Assembly: GCF_011047315.1 (NCBI RefSeq) | Contig: NZ_CP049259.1 | Location: forward strand, 1,302,001 to 1,366,000 | Reading direction: 5' to 3' | Origin: Altererythrobacter sp. BO-6 | GTDB lineage: Bacteria; Pseudomonadota; Alphaproteobacteria; Sphingomonadales; Sphingomonadaceae | Length of the DNA: 64,000 nt | In this document: one piece after another, positions 1-9,179 of the stretch | How positions within the stretch are numbered: position 1 is the stretch's first letter | Layout: every line of letters begins with the position of its first letter | Position numbers and translations under genes: made by a program | The notes under the pieces: generated by a model | What the model saw: the letters and a program-made list of their open reading frames with translations, nothing else | Database searches by the model: none | What the model was told of the DNA's origin: nothing

Positions 1-1217
1 ACCGCCACCGCGTGGTAATTGGCAAGGATACGCGCCTGTCAGGCTATATGATGGAGAATGCGCTGGTCGCAGGGTTTACCAGCGTGGGCATGGACGTGAT
101 CCTCACCGGGCCGCTGCCCACCCCTGCCATCGCCATGCTGACCCGCGAAATGCGCGCTGATATGGGCGTGATGATCTCTGCCAGTCACAATCCATACGAG
201 GACAATGGCATCAAGCTGTTCGGGCCGGACGGGTTCAAGCTGTCGGATGCGGATGAACTGGCGATCGAAGCATTGATCGAATCCGAACCACAATTGGCTG
301 AACCGGCGCGAATCGGGCGCGCATGGCGCGTTGACGATGCCGCCGGGCGCTACATCCATGCGGTCAAGCAATCGGTCGCGTCGGACGTCAGCTTTGATGG
401 CCTCAAAGTCGTGATCGATTGCGCGCATGGCGCGGCCTACAAGGTTGCGCCCACGGCGATCTGGGAATTGGGCGCGGAGGTGATCCCGATCGGCGTCAAC
501 CCCAATGGCCTCAACATCAATGCCGGGGTCGGCTCAACCTCGATCGAAGCGCTGCAGGCCAAGGTCATCGAAGAGGGGGCGCACGTCGGCATCGCGCTCG
601 ATGGCGATGCTGACCGGCTGATCGTGGTCGACGAGAAGGGCCACAAGGTCGATGGCGACCTGCTGATGGCGCTGATCGCCACGCGGATGCTGGAGAAAGG
701 CACGCTGACCGGTGGCGGCGTGGTGGCAACCGTGATGTCGAACCTGGGCCTGGAACGATACCTGGCGAGCAAGGGTCTGACGCTTGAGCGGACCAAGGTG
801 GGTGACCGCTATGTGCTGGAGCGGATGAAGGAAGGCGGCTTCAACCTGGGCGGCGAACAGTCGGGCCATATGATCCTGCTCGATCACGCGACCACCGGCG
901 ATGGCACCGTCGCCGCGCTGCGCGTGCTCGCGGGGCTGGTGCGATCGGGCAAGCCCGCGAGCGAGCTGCTCCACCTGTTCGATCCGGTGCCGCAATTGCT
1001 CAAGAACGTCCGCTATGTGGGCGGTGCGCCGCTCGAGAATGCCATGGTCAAGGCGGTCATTGCCGAGGCCGAGGCGGAACTGGCGGGCAATGGCCGCCTG
1101 GTGATCCGCCCCTCGGGCACGGAACCGGTGATCCGCGTAATGGCCGAAGGGGACGACGCGGCCCAGGTCGAAAACGTGGTCGACAGGATCTGTGCAGCGG
1201 TGAAGGAAGCAGGCTGA
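1..1217 (+). CDS. glmM: Phosphoglucosamine mutase GlmM, 5' end cut by window edge
   Basis: GlmM converts glucosamine-6-phosphate to glucosamine-1-phosphate in the cytoplasm, feeding UDP-GlcNAc for peptidoglycan and lipopolysaccharide. The reading frame is already open at base 3 (..[15 protein letters not shown]), so roughly the first 40 residues of a usual 445-residue protein lie outside the window. The phosphoserine loop SASHNP is intact (serine codon at 183), the magnesium loop DGDADR lies near 600-617, and the C-terminal phosphate-binding loop reads [15 protein letters not shown]. The stop codon overlaps the start of the next gene by one base (TGATG), so the genes are probably co-transcribed. 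Confidence 0.96.
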   Translation, partial: RHRVVIGKDTRLSGYMMENALVAGFTSVGMDVILTGPLPTPAIAMLTREMRADMGVMISASHNPYEDNGIKLFGPDGFKLSDADELAIEALIESEPQLAEPARIGRAWRVDDAAGRYIHAVKQSVASDVSFDGLKVVIDCAHGAAYKVAPTAIWELGAEVIPIGVNPNGLNINAGVGSTSIEALQAKVIEEGAHVGIALDGDADRLIVVDEKGHKVDGDLLMALIATRMLEKGTLTGGGVVATVMSNLGLERYLASKGLTLERTKVGDRYVLERMKEGGFNLGGEQSGHMILLDHATTGDGTVAALRVLAGLVRSGKPASELLHLFDPVPQLLKNVRYVGGAPLENAMVKAVIAEAEAELAGNGRLVIRPSGTEPVIRVMAEGDDAAQVENVVDRICAAVKEAG

Positions 1218-1441
1218 TGCTGGAAATGCACCCCGATTGCGAAAGCTGCGGCACGGACCTTCCGGCAGAAGCGCCCGGCGCTTTCATCTGCAGCTTCGAA
1301 TGCACCTTCTGCGCCACTTGCGCCGAAGCGCTAGACGATGCCTGCCCCAATTGCGGCGGAGAGCTGATGGACCGGCCCACACGCGCTAAAAAGCTGCACG
1401 AGAAATTTCCCCCATCGACTGAGCGCAAGCACGCCGGATGA
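1217..1441 (+). CDS. DUF1272 small zinc-binding protein
   Basis: A 74-residue protein of the DUF1272 family, whose function is unknown. It is rich in paired cysteines: CESC near the N-terminus, CSFECTFCATC in the middle and CPNC near residue 45. This pattern suggests one or two zinc knuckles. The start is fixed by the one-base overlap with glmM, and its end overlaps the thiD start in an ATGA junction, which supports translational coupling of all three genes. The cysteine pattern and family resemblance are seen directly; zinc binding is inferred. Confidence 0.85.
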   Translation: MLEMHPDCESCGTDLPAEAPGAFICSFECTFCATCAEALDDACPNCGGELMDRPTRAKKLHEKFPPSTERKHAG

Positions 1442-2259
1442 CTTTTGGGATGAGTGCCAAACCCCCGCCGCGCATCCTCAGCATCGCCGGGTCCGACAGT
1501 TCGGGCGGCGCGGGGATCCAGGCCGACATCAAGACGATCACCATGCTGGGCGGCTACGCGATGACCGCGATCACCGCCGCGACCGCGCAAAACAGCGTGG
1601 GCGTGCAGGCGATCACGCCGCTGTCAGGCGCTTTCGTTGCGCAGCAGATCGCCTCCTGTGTCGCGGATATCGGGGTCGATGCTGTCAAGATCGGCATGCT
1701 GCACGATCGCGACATCATCGAACATGTTGCCGCCGCACTCGACACGCTGCCCGAAGGCACGCCGGTGGTGCTCGATCCGGTGATGATCGCTACCTCCGGC
1801 TCGCCGCTGATCGCGCCCGATGCCATGGCCGCGATCGAAGACCTGCTGTTCGAGCGCGCGACGCTGCTGACCCCCAACCTGCCCGAGCTCGAACATATGG
1901 CCGAGCGCGAATTGCGCGACAGCGGGTTGATGGAAAGCGCCGCCGGGCAATTGGCGCGCAGCTATGGCTGCCATGTCCTAGCCAAAGGCGGCCATACCGA
2001 GACGCAACAGGTGATCGACATGCTCGTCGCGCCAGACGGCAAGGCGCTGCAATACAGCCATGCGCGGATCGACACGCGCCACACCCATGGCACGGGCTGC
2101 ACCCTGTCAGCTGCCATCGCCACGCTACTGGCGCATGGCCAGCCGCTGGAGCACGCAATCACACTGGCGCGCAATTTCGTCTACCGCGCGATCGAGGCCG
2201 CGCCCGGGTTCGGATCAGGCAGCGGCCCGCTCGGTCACCAGGCGGTGCGCGGCGGCTAG
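1438..2259 (+). CDS. thiD: Hydroxymethylpyrimidine / phosphomethylpyrimidine kinase ThiD
   Basis: ThiD phosphorylates HMP and then HMP-phosphate to give HMP-pyrophosphate, the pyrimidine half of thiamine. The 273-residue protein has the ribokinase-fold substrate loop ILSIAGSDSSGGAGIQADIK near the N-terminus and the C-terminal anion hole HGTGCTLSAAIA, both diagnostic for the family. The ATG at 1438 overlaps the preceding stop by 4 bases; an alternative ATG lies at 1450. I see no TPP riboswitch upstream, as expected for an internal operon gene. Confidence 0.95.
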   Translation: MTFGMSAKPPPRILSIAGSDSSGGAGIQADIKTITMLGGYAMTAITAATAQNSVGVQAITPLSGAFVAQQIASCVADIGVDAVKIGMLHDRDIIEHVAAALDTLPEGTPVVLDPVMIATSGSPLIAPDAMAAIEDLLFERATLLTPNLPELEHMAERELRDSGLMESAAGQLARSYGCHVLAKGGHTETQQVIDMLVAPDGKALQYSHARIDTRHTHGTGCTLSAAIATLLAHGQPLEHAITLARNFVYRAIEAAPGFGSGSGPLGHQAVRGG

Positions 2260-2266
2260 CCCGCGG

Positions 2267-3145
2267 TCAGCATTCCAGATCGTAGAATTCCGCGATGTGG
2301 CACCATGCCTCATCCGCGCTCTCACACCATTTGAACAGGTCGAGATCCTCGCGGTTGATCGTGCCTTCTTCCACCAGCGCGTCGAAATTGATCACGCGGC
2401 TCCAGAAGTCCTTGCCGAACAGCAGCACCGGGATCGGCTTCATCTTGCCGGTCTGGATCAGCGTCAGCAGTTCCAGGAATTCGTCGAGCGTGCCGAAGCC
2501 GCCGGGGAATACGGCGACAGCACGTGCACGTAACAGGAAATGCAGCTTGCGTAGCGCGAAGTAGTGGAACTGGAAGCTGAGGTAGGGCGTGACATAGGCG
2601 TTGGGATACTGCTCATGCGGGAGCGAGATATTAAGCCCGATCGATTCTGCCCCGGCATCGCTGGCACCGCGATTGGCCGCTTCCATGATCGAAGGGCCAC
2701 CGCCCGAGCAGATCACGAACTGGCGCTTGCCATTCTCGACGATCGCCAGCTCGCTTACCTGCCGCGCAAGCTTATAGGCTTCGGTGTAGTATTTCGAATT
2801 CGCGGCCAGCCGTTCCGCGATCGGGCGGCGCTCGTCAGAGGCTTCGGCCACGAGTCTATCTGCTTCCTCTGGCGAAGGAATACGGGCTGAACCATACATC
2901 ACCAGCGTTGACCCGACGCCCGCCTCTTCCAGCAGCATTTCGGGCTTGAGCAGCTCAAGCTGGAAACGCACCGGGCGCAATTCGTCGCGCAGCAGGAAAT
3001 CATTGTCGGCAAAGGCCAGCCGATAGGCCGGATGGCGCGTCTGCGGCGTACCGGGGTCTTCAGTGCATTCCTGGAACGGCGCTTCCTGCCCGGCATGGTA
3101 GAACTTGTGGTCTACCAGATCGTGTTCTTTGATTTTCTTGTCCAT
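2267..3145 (-). CDS. LOG-family (TIGR00730) nucleotide phosphoribohydrolase-like protein
   Basis: A member of the family once annotated 'lysine decarboxylase' and now known to include cytokinin riboside 5'-monophosphate phosphoribohydrolases (LOG) and PpnN-type nucleosidases. The nucleotide-binding motif PGGFGTLDE is near residue 214, with GGGPSIMEAANRGA about 55 residues before it. I chose the ATG at 3145 (MDKKIKEHD) because the extra residues obtained by starting further upstream are low-complexity and unlike the family. The gene is convergent with thiD, with 7 bases between stops. The true substrate cannot be told from the sequence. Confidence 0.85.
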   Translation of the reverse strand: MDKKIKEHDLVDHKFYHAGQEAPFQECTEDPGTPQTRHPAYRLAFADNDFLLRDELRPVRFQLELLKPEMLLEEAGVGSTLVMYGSARIPSPEEADRLVAEASDERRPIAERLAANSKYYTEAYKLARQVSELAIVENGKRQFVICSGGGPSIMEAANRGASDAGAESIGLNISLPHEQYPNAYVTPYLSFQFHYFALRKLHFLLRARAVAVFPGGFGTLDEFLELLTLIQTGKMKPIPVLLFGKDFWSRVINFDALVEEGTINREDLDLFKWCESADEAWCHIAEFYDLEC

Positions 3146-3243
3146 GGCCAGTGACCTAGGGCGGGCATGCGGCATCGGCAAGCCAAGATCGACCGTGCCC
3201 CGTGGGCGCTGATGAACAGCGTTGCAACTTGTGGCGTTATGGC

Positions 3244-3317
3244 TGGATGCCCCGTGAGGATTCGAACCTCAATTGACGGAGTCAGAGTCCGTAGTCTTAC
3301 CATTAGACGACGGGGCA
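3244..3317 (-). tRNA. tRNA-Gln (anticodon CUG)
   Basis: Read on the minus strand, the 7-bp acceptor stem TGCCCCG pairs with CGGGGCA, followed by discriminator T and an encoded CCA. The anticodon stem ACGGA/TCCGT encloses the loop CTCTGAC, giving anticodon CTG for glutamine codon CAG. The T arm is TGAGG-TTCGAAT-CCTCA. All four arms fold without mismatches that I can see. I see no integrase or duplicated 3' end beside it, so there is no sign that it serves as an attachment site. Confidence 0.95.
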
Positions 3318-3489
3318 ATTGCCTTGCGCGGCCTTGATCGGGCCAGCCTGAGCGGTGCGTGCATCTAGTTTTAGCTAGCGGCAAGGTCAAGGCCTGTCGC
3401 CCGCATGGCTTGCCCCGCGCCCTTCCCTAAGGTAACCAGATTTCAGGTCCCCGTGCGCGAAAAGCAGCGGGAGGAAAGAAAGTATTGAT

Positions 3490-4758
3490 ATGGCGGATTT
3501 TTCTCCGCCGGACGGTAAAAACAGGGCAGGCTCAAAAAGGGGCGGTAAGTCCGGCAAGGTAGCCGATTTCCGCTACAAGCGCCCCGCCAAGCCCAATGAA
3601 CCCAAGGCCGCGCGGGCACAAAATCCGCGCGTCAAGCCGTCCGGTCCACGCAGCAACAGCGATCGTGGCGCCAAGCCGGCGAATCGCCCACCTGCGCCCA
3701 AGCCCTTCAATCAGCCCGGCCCGCGCCCTGGCCAGGCCTATGCCGCGCTGGACCTTGGCACCAACAATTGCCGCCTGCTGATCGCCCGGCCATCGGGGGA
3801 CAGCTTTACCGTGATCGACGCCTTCAGCCGTGTGGTGCGGCTGGGCGAAGGACTGGCCAAATCAGGCCGGTTGAGCGATGCGGCGATGGACCGCACGGTG
3901 CAAGCGCTATCGGTGTGCGCGGAGAAATTGCGCCGCCGCAATGTCTACCTCGCCCGCTCGGTGGCGACCGAGGCGTGCCGCCGCGCTGCCAATGGCGAGG
4001 CTTTCATTGCCCGCGTGCGCGAGGAAACCGGCATCGCGCTCGACATTATCAGCGCGGAAGAGGAAGCGCGGCTGGCGGTACTCGGCTGCCAGATCCTGCT
4101 GGAGCCCGGCACCGGCCCGGCGATCATCTTCGACATCGGCGGCGGGTCGACTGAACTGGTCCTGCTTGAACAGGGCAGCGGCGTGCCTGAAATGGTCGAC
4201 TGGCTGAGCGTGCCCTGGGGTGTAGTCTCGCTGACCGATACGGTCGGCAGGGTCGAAGGCACCGCCGAGGAGCGCGCCGCGCGCTATGCCGAGATGCGCC
4301 GCGTGGTGCGCGACAGCTTCGCCGCCTTTGCCGACCGCATTGCACCGGCTGCCAAACAAGGCGATCTGCGCCTGCTGGGCACCAGCGGCACGGTAACAAC
4401 GTTGGCCAGCCTGCACCTGGGCCTGCCGCAATATGACCGCAACGCCGTGGACGGCCTGATCGTCCCCGCCCAGTCGATGCGCGTGATAACGGGGAAGCTG
4501 GCGGGCCTGTCGCCCGAAGAACGGAGCGAAGTTCCCTGCATTGGGCGAGACCGGGCCGAACTGGTGGTGGCCGGATGCGCGATCCTCGATTCGATCATCG
4601 ACATCTGGCCGGCGACCCGGCTTGGCGTGGCCGACCGCGGCATCCGCGAAGGCATATTGCGTAGCCTGATGGCGCATGAGCTGGCCCATCCGCATCCGCT
4701 GCATGAGAACCGGCCCGCCTGGCCGGCGCGTGACCCGTCGCTGGGCTATTCGAAGTGA
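3490..4758 (+). CDS. ppx: Ppx/GppA family exopolyphosphatase
   Basis: A sugar-kinase/Hsp70-fold phosphatase that removes phosphate from polyphosphate and/or pppGpp. The protein is 422 residues. The catalytic core begins near residue 84 with AALDLGTNNCRLLIARP, and the second phosphate loop reads IIFDIGGGSTELVLLE. The first ~80 residues are rich in Lys, Arg, Pro and Asn and look disordered. This basic N-terminal extension may bind polyphosphate or RNA (inference). The gene overlaps rlmE by 4 bases (GTGA), so the two are co-translated; the same ppx-rlmE pair is common in sphingomonads. Confidence 0.9.
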   Translation: MADFSPPDGKNRAGSKRGGKSGKVADFRYKRPAKPNEPKAARAQNPRVKPSGPRSNSDRGAKPANRPPAPKPFNQPGPRPGQAYAALDLGTNNCRLLIARPSGDSFTVIDAFSRVVRLGEGLAKSGRLSDAAMDRTVQALSVCAEKLRRRNVYLARSVATEACRRAANGEAFIARVREETGIALDIISAEEEARLAVLGCQILLEPGTGPAIIFDIGGGSTELVLLEQGSGVPEMVDWLSVPWGVVSLTDTVGRVEGTAEERAARYAEMRRVVRDSFAAFADRIAPAAKQGDLRLLGTSGTVTTLASLHLGLPQYDRNAVDGLIVPAQSMRVITGKLAGLSPEERSEVPCIGRDRAELVVAGCAILDSIIDIWPATRLGVADRGIREGILRSLMAHELAHPHPLHENRPAWPARDPSLGYSK

Positions 4759-5429
4759 GCCGTTCGGGCCGCAACCCTGACAAGCGGGTCAAGACCGCCA
4801 AGGGGCGCACTGCGTCACAGGTTCGCTGGCTCGAGCGCCAGCTCAACGATCCCTATGTCAAGCAGGCCAAGGCGGAGGGCTACCGCAGCCGCGCGGCCTA
4901 TAAGCTGATCGAGCTGGACGAGAAATTCGGCCTGATCCGCGGTGCGAAACGCGTGGTCGACCTGGGCATCGCCCCGGGCGGCTGGAGCCAGGTGGTGCGC
5001 AAGCTGGCGCCGAAAGCCACGGTGGTCGGGATCGACCTGCTGCCGACCGAACCGATCGAAGGCGTCACGATCTTCCAGATGGACTTCATGGACGATGCCG
5101 CCCCTGCCGCACTGGAAGAAGCGCTGGGCGGCAAGGCGGACTTGATCCTGTCAGACATGGCGGCAAACACCGTCGGTCACAAGCAGACCGATCATTTGCG
5201 CACCATGGGCCTGGTCGAGGCTGGGGCATGGTTCGCGATCGACAATCTCGCCCCCGGCGGCACTTTCGTGGCCAAGGTGCTGGCGGGCGGGACCGACACC
5301 GAATTGCTCAAGCTGCTGAAGACGCATTTCAAGACGGTGAAACACGCCAAGCCGCCCGCCAGCCGCAAGGGCTCTTCCGAATGGTATGTCATCGCGCAGG
5401 GCTACAAGGGCGGCGAGGCTGGGTCCTGA
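4755..5429 (+). CDS. rlmE: 23S rRNA (uridine-2'-O-)-methyltransferase RlmE (FtsJ/RrmJ)
   Basis: RlmE 2'-O-methylates U2552 in the A-loop of 23S rRNA late in 50S assembly, using S-adenosylmethionine. The 224-residue protein has the SAM motif VVDLGIAPGGWSQVV and the K-D-K-E catalytic residues in SRAAYKLIELDEKF, LILSDMAANTVG, GTFVAKVL and SEWYVIA. Its GTG start lies inside the ppx stop, giving a 4-base overlap. The basic N-terminus (RNPDKRVKTAKGR) fits RNA binding. Confidence 0.95.
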   Translation: MSRSGRNPDKRVKTAKGRTASQVRWLERQLNDPYVKQAKAEGYRSRAAYKLIELDEKFGLIRGAKRVVDLGIAPGGWSQVVRKLAPKATVVGIDLLPTEPIEGVTIFQMDFMDDAAPAALEEALGGKADLILSDMAANTVGHKQTDHLRTMGLVEAGAWFAIDNLAPGGTFVAKVLAGGTDTELLKLLKTHFKTVKHAKPPASRKGSSEWYVIAQGYKGGEAGS

Positions 5430-5441
5430 CAGCGCAAAAAC

Positions 5442-5475
5442 AAAGGGCCGCGCGATCGTCTCGCACGGCCCCTTG
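5442..5475. terminator. Bidirectional hairpin between convergent rlmE and cytochrome c genes
   Basis: AAAGGGCCG (from 5442) pairs with CGGCCCCTT (to 5474) around a loop of about 15 bases, with one bulged base. It has A-rich sequence on the left and sits in the 68-base gap between two convergent stop codons. It probably terminates transcription in both directions, though no long T tract follows on either side. Confidence 0.6.
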
Positions 5476-5497
5476 GCGCTAGACTATTGGAGGAAGA

Positions 5498-6133
5498 TCA
5501 GGCTGCAGCGTCAGCCGGAGCAGCTTCACCCTCGGCAGCTTCGCCTTCAGCCGCTTCGCCTTCGGCTGCTGCGTCTTCGGCCGGAGCCTCTTCCACTACC
5601 GCCGGAGCCGGACGCGCCGGCGCGCCGCCCATGCTTTCCATATAGACCATCAGGTTAGCGCGATCTTCCGCGCTGCTGAGGCCGGCAAAGCTCATCTTGG
5701 TGCCGTCAGCAAAGGCGCGCGGGTTCTTGAGCCACGCGTCCATGTTTTCCCAGGTCCAGCTGCCGCCATGGCCCGAAAGCGCCGGGCTATATGCATAACC
5801 GGCCATGTGCTTGCCAACTTCCGTGCCCATGACCGCCCACAGATTGGGGCCGATGCCGTTGGCGCCGCCCTGTTCGATCGTGTGGCAGGCAGAGCACTTG
5901 GCGAAGACCTTCTCGCCTGCTTCTGCAGTTGCCGACGCCAGCAAAGTGCCCAGGTCCGGGCCCGCGCCTGCACCGTCATCCTCGGTTTCAGCGCCTTCGA
6001 TGACATAGCCCAACTGCTCGGGCCGTTCGGCCTTGTCGCCGTGGAAATACTTGCCGCTGAGCACCGACAGGCCCAGCGCGATGATACCGGCAAAGAGCAC
6101 CCAACCGGCGGCGGTATTGAAACGATCGTCCAT
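5498..6133 (-). CDS. Membrane-anchored class I cytochrome c (CycM-like)
   Basis: A 211-residue c-type cytochrome held in the inner membrane by one N-terminal helix (residues ~8-25, WVLFAGIIALGLSVLSG). Haem attachment is CSACH at residues 80-84 and the likely axial methionine is M147 in GTKMSF. The architecture matches the CycM/cytochrome c552 proteins that carry electrons to terminal oxidases in alphaproteobacteria. The last ~30 residues are an Ala/Glu tail made of repeated GEAAE units, beyond the normal domain end (YMESMGGAP). This looks like a disordered acidic extension in the periplasm. Confidence 0.9.
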   Translation of the reverse strand: MDDRFNTAAGWVLFAGIIALGLSVLSGKYFHGDKAERPEQLGYVIEGAETEDDGAGAGPDLGTLLASATAEAGEKVFAKCSACHTIEQGGANGIGPNLWAVMGTEVGKHMAGYAYSPALSGHGGSWTWENMDAWLKNPRAFADGTKMSFAGLSSAEDRANLMVYMESMGGAPARPAPAVVEEAPAEDAAAEGEAAEGEAAEGEAAPADAAA

Positions 6134-6285
6134 GGTAGATTCTTGTCCGCGAACTGACTTTGAAAAGAATGGTGGCCGCTCTAGTCGGCAGTGCGCGCCA
6201 TAGCAAGACCGATCACGGCACTATCTGTTGCAGGATGCGCAAGCGGGGTTGCGGCATGCCACTGCGAGCGATAGCAGCATCCTCC

Positions 6286-7179
6286 ATGCACAGTTTTCCC
6301 GCTCCGGCATTGGCGATGGTCGAAAAGATGCGCGAATCGGCCGCCGCCGATCCGGCGCGCGCGATCGCCTTCCAGGGCTCGCCCGGTGCCAATTCGCACC
6401 GCGCCGCGCTGGAGGCTTGCCCCGAATGCCTGCCGCTGCCCTGCTTCAGTTTCGAGGATGCGCTGGACGCGGTGAAGGCTGGCAAGGCAGGCTGCGCGAT
6501 CATCCCGATCGAGAATTCGCAGCATGGCCGGGTGGCCGATATCCATTTCCTGCTGCCGGAAAGCGGGCTTAAGATCGTAGGCGAATATTTCATGCCGATC
6601 GATCATGCCCTGATGGGCGTGGGCAAGGGACCCTATACCGCCGCTTACAGCCACCCGCAGGCACTGGGCCAGTCGCGCGTGTTCCTGCGCGAACGCGGGA
6701 TCGTGCCGATGAGCTATGCCGATACGGCGGGCGCCGCAGCCTTCGTGGCGGAAAAAGGCGATCCCACGCTGGCAGCCGTATCGCCACCAATTGCGGCCGA
6801 ACTCTACGGGCTGGAGATCGCCGAGGAGCATGTGCAGGATTCGCCGGACAACATGACCCGCTTCGTGATCTGCGCTCGCGAGGAGATCGATCCTGCCACG
6901 TTGGCAGGTGAAGAGGCGATCACCACCTTCATCTTCGAAGTAAAGAATATCCCCGCCGCGCTCTACAAGGCGCTGGGCGGCTTCGCGACCAATGGCGTCA
7001 ACATGACCAAGCTGGAAAGCTACCAGAAGGGCACCAGTTTTTCCGCCTCGATGTTCTATGCCGATATCATCGGCGCACCAGGCGACCCGCGCATTGACCG
7101 CGCGCTGGAGGAACTGGCCTTTCATAGTAAAGAGCTGACGATACTCGGCAGCTATCGCCAGGCCCGCAAGCGCGGCTAA
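6286..7179 (+). CDS. pheA: Prephenate dehydratase PheA with ACT domain
   Basis: PheA converts prephenate to phenylpyruvate in phenylalanine synthesis. The catalytic domain starts at IAFQGSPGANSHRAA and holds the family TRF motif in DNMTRFVIC. A C-terminal ACT domain follows (FIFEVKNIPAALYKALGGF ... KLESYQKG), which normally gives feedback inhibition by phenylalanine. No chorismate mutase domain is fused. I chose ATG 6286 (MHSFPAPALAMVEKM). The frame is open further upstream to 6160, but those residues look like translated promoter DNA and overlap the region divergent from the cytochrome gene. Confidence 0.93.
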   Translation: MHSFPAPALAMVEKMRESAAADPARAIAFQGSPGANSHRAALEACPECLPLPCFSFEDALDAVKAGKAGCAIIPIENSQHGRVADIHFLLPESGLKIVGEYFMPIDHALMGVGKGPYTAAYSHPQALGQSRVFLRERGIVPMSYADTAGAAAFVAEKGDPTLAAVSPPIAAELYGLEIAEEHVQDSPDNMTRFVICAREEIDPATLAGEEAITTFIFEVKNIPAALYKALGGFATNGVNMTKLESYQKGTSFSASMFYADIIGAPGDPRIDRALEELAFHSKELTILGSYRQARKRG

Positions 7180-7257
7180 GTCTCTGCTTTCCAAAATATA
7201 GTATTGCCTGCGGCAAGCAGGTTGCACGGCACGTCAGGGCGTGCCAACAAGGCGGTG

Positions 7258-7923
7258 ATGGCGGTTGCAGCAGCTCAGGCTTCACCGGGTGGCACGGCCC
7301 CCGTAGGTTGGGAGCAATTGCGCGCCGACGACACGATCCAGTTTGCGCCCGTAACCATTCCCGAACAGCCTCCGCGTGAACCGGGCGCGATCGAGCGCTT
7401 TTTCGACTGGCTGCGCGAGCTTGTCGGCGATTTGCTTGGCGGCGCTTTGGGTGAAGCATGGCCGGTTCTGCGCTGGGTGCTGCTGGGACTGCTGGTCGCA
7501 GCGTTCCTCTATGCGCTGTGGCGTTTCCTTGATCCGCTGGCGTGGCGCAAGCGCAAGGCGGAGGAAACCGCAGAGGCAGCCGAATGGCAGCCCGAACAGA
7601 AAGCCGCGCTGGCCTTGCTCGCCGATGCCGACCGGCTGGCCGCCGAAGGCCGCTATGACGAGGCGACCCACTTGCTGCTGCTGCGCAGCGTCAACCAGAT
7701 CGCCACTGCGCGGCCGGACTGGGTGCCGCCTTCCTCGACCGCGCGCGAACTGGCGCGGCTGCCCGCCCTGCCCGATGCCGCACGCCATGCCTTCCTGACG
7801 ATTTCGGAGCGGGTCGAACGCAGCCTGTTCGCTTTGCGCGCGCTGGAACGCAGCGATTGGGAGGCCGCGCGCGCCGCGTATGCCGAATTTGCGCTGGCCC
7901 GGCTTGACAGGGTTGCGGCATGA
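7258..7923 (+). CDS. DUF4129 domain membrane protein, first gene of the MoxR operon
   Basis: This protein has a short N-terminal periplasmic stretch, one strong membrane helix (VLRWVLLGLLVAAFLYALW) and a cytoplasmic helical domain of DUF4129 type. DUF4129 proteins habitually accompany MoxR ATPases and DUF58 proteins; their molecular role is unknown. The ATG at 7258 is my choice; GTG 7255 and a TTG at 7204 are in frame and none has a clear ribosome binding site. The stop overlaps the next gene by 4 bases. It opens an operon that runs to 14381. Confidence 0.75.
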   Translation: MAVAAAQASPGGTAPVGWEQLRADDTIQFAPVTIPEQPPREPGAIERFFDWLRELVGDLLGGALGEAWPVLRWVLLGLLVAAFLYALWRFLDPLAWRKRKAEETAEAAEWQPEQKAALALLADADRLAAEGRYDEATHLLLLRSVNQIATARPDWVPPSSTARELARLPALPDAARHAFLTISERVERSLFALRALERSDWEAARAAYAEFALARLDRVAA

Positions 7924-9179
7924 GCGCCCGCGCAGCCTCTCCCTTTTCGCCGCGCGCGGTGCTGGCGATCGTCGTGATCGGGGCGCTGTCTTTCCTCGCG
8001 CTGCTCTATTTCATCGGCGCGGGCGACACCGGCAACCGCTCTGGCGATGGCGGCGCGCATGCCGCATCGAAGGGGCTCAATGGCTATGCCGCCCTGGCGC
8101 AGTTGCTCAAAGCGCAAGGCTATAAGGTGACGCAATCGCGCAGCCCGACCGCGCTTGAGACGCGCGATCTTCTGGTGCTGACACCGCCGATGTATACCGA
8201 CGCGGAAGAGCTGGGGGCAATCCTTGAGCAGCGCCGCTATGTCGGCCCGACCATGGTCATTTTGCCCAAATGGTGGGCCATGCCGTTCGGCCGCGAACTG
8301 CCCGAACAGCTCAAGGGCAAGGTCAAACCCGAATGGGTCAAGCTCGGTTTCGCCAGCGAAGCCGGCTGGGCCACCCGATTGACCGGCGGTTACTCCTTCA
8401 CCCACACGCTGGAAGAGGAGCGGCCCCGCCCCGCGCGGTGGAGCGGGCTCGATTATTCCGGCGCAACGCCGACCGAGACGCTGGCCTATGCCCAGCCCAA
8501 GGGCGATTTCGTTACTTTGGTGCGCGACGGCTCAGGCAAGGTGCTGGCGTTTATCGCAGACGATTATGCCAATGGCGGCGGGGATGACGAATATGTCGAG
8601 CAAGTCATTTTCGTTGCCGAGCCGGACTTGCTGAACAATTACGGACTGGCCGATCCGGCGCGGGCGGCACTGGCACTCGCACTGGTGCGGGAAGCGGGCT
8701 ACGGCGAGGAAATGCCGGTCACTTTCGACCTGACGCTCAACGGCCTGGGCGCAACGCAGAACCTGCTCACCCTGGCCTTTCGCCCGCCCTTCCTCGCGGC
8801 CACGCTGTGCCTGATTGCGGCGCTGATCGTGGTCGGCTGGCGGGCTTTCCTGCGCTTCGGACCGGCGCGGGCAGAGGCACCCGCCAGCGCATTCGGCAAG
8901 AGCCGGCTGATCACCAGCGGGGCGCGGCTGGTGCTGCGCGCGCGGCGGCTGCCCCTGCTCACCGCGCCCTATGCCGAGCTTTCAGCCCGGCGGCTCGGGC
9001 GGCTACTCGGCCTGCCGCATCCCACGCCGCAGGCCATCGACGAAGCGCTGCGCCGCCGCCTGCCCGAAGACGAGCCCTTTTCGATCCGCGCCGAGGCCCT
9101 GCGGCAAGCGCGCAAACCATCCGAAATCCTCGGTGCCGCCGCGCACCTGCACGAACTTGAGAGGAAACTGACCCGATGA
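7920..9179 (+). CDS. DUF4350 domain membrane protein of the MoxR operon
   Basis: A 419-residue protein with an N-terminal membrane helix ([19 protein letters not shown]), a central soluble domain of DUF4350 type ([19 protein letters not shown] ... DLLVLTPPM) and a second helix near residue 285 ([15 protein letters not shown]). A basic cytoplasmic tail follows. DUF4350 resembles the ThuA/GATase-like fold and is usually found between DUF4129 and MoxR genes. Function is unknown. It overlaps both neighbours by 4 bases. Confidence 0.8.
   Translation: MSARAASPFSPRAVLAIVVIGALSFLALLYFIGAGDTGNRSGDGGAHAASKGLNGYAALAQLLKAQGYKVTQSRSPTALETRDLLVLTPPMYTDAEELGAILEQRRYVGPTMVILPKWWAMPFGRELPEQLKGKVKPEWVKLGFASEAGWATRLTGGYSFTHTLEEERPRPARWSGLDYSGATPTETLAYAQPKGDFVTLVRDGSGKVLAFIADDYANGGGDDEYVEQVIFVAEPDLLNNYGLADPARAALALALVREAGYGEEMPVTFDLTLNGLGATQNLLTLAFRPPFLAATLCLIAALIVVGWRAFLRFGPARAEAPASAFGKSRLITSGARLVLRARRLPLLTAPYAELSARRLGRLLGLPHPTPQAIDEALRRRLPEDEPFSIRAEALRQARKPSEILGAAAHLHELERKLTR

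Noticed and set aside
1434..1440. TPP riboswitch before thiD
   Set aside because: thiD overlaps the previous gene, leaving no untranslated leader.
3244..3317. tRNA-Gln as an integration site for a mobile element
   Set aside because: There is no integrase, no repeated tRNA 3' end and no change in base composition next to it.
3431..3460. GTAACC upstream of ppx as a SigF promoter
   Set aside because: CGAA occurs 20 rather than 16 bases downstream, outside the spacing seen at the bufferin locus.
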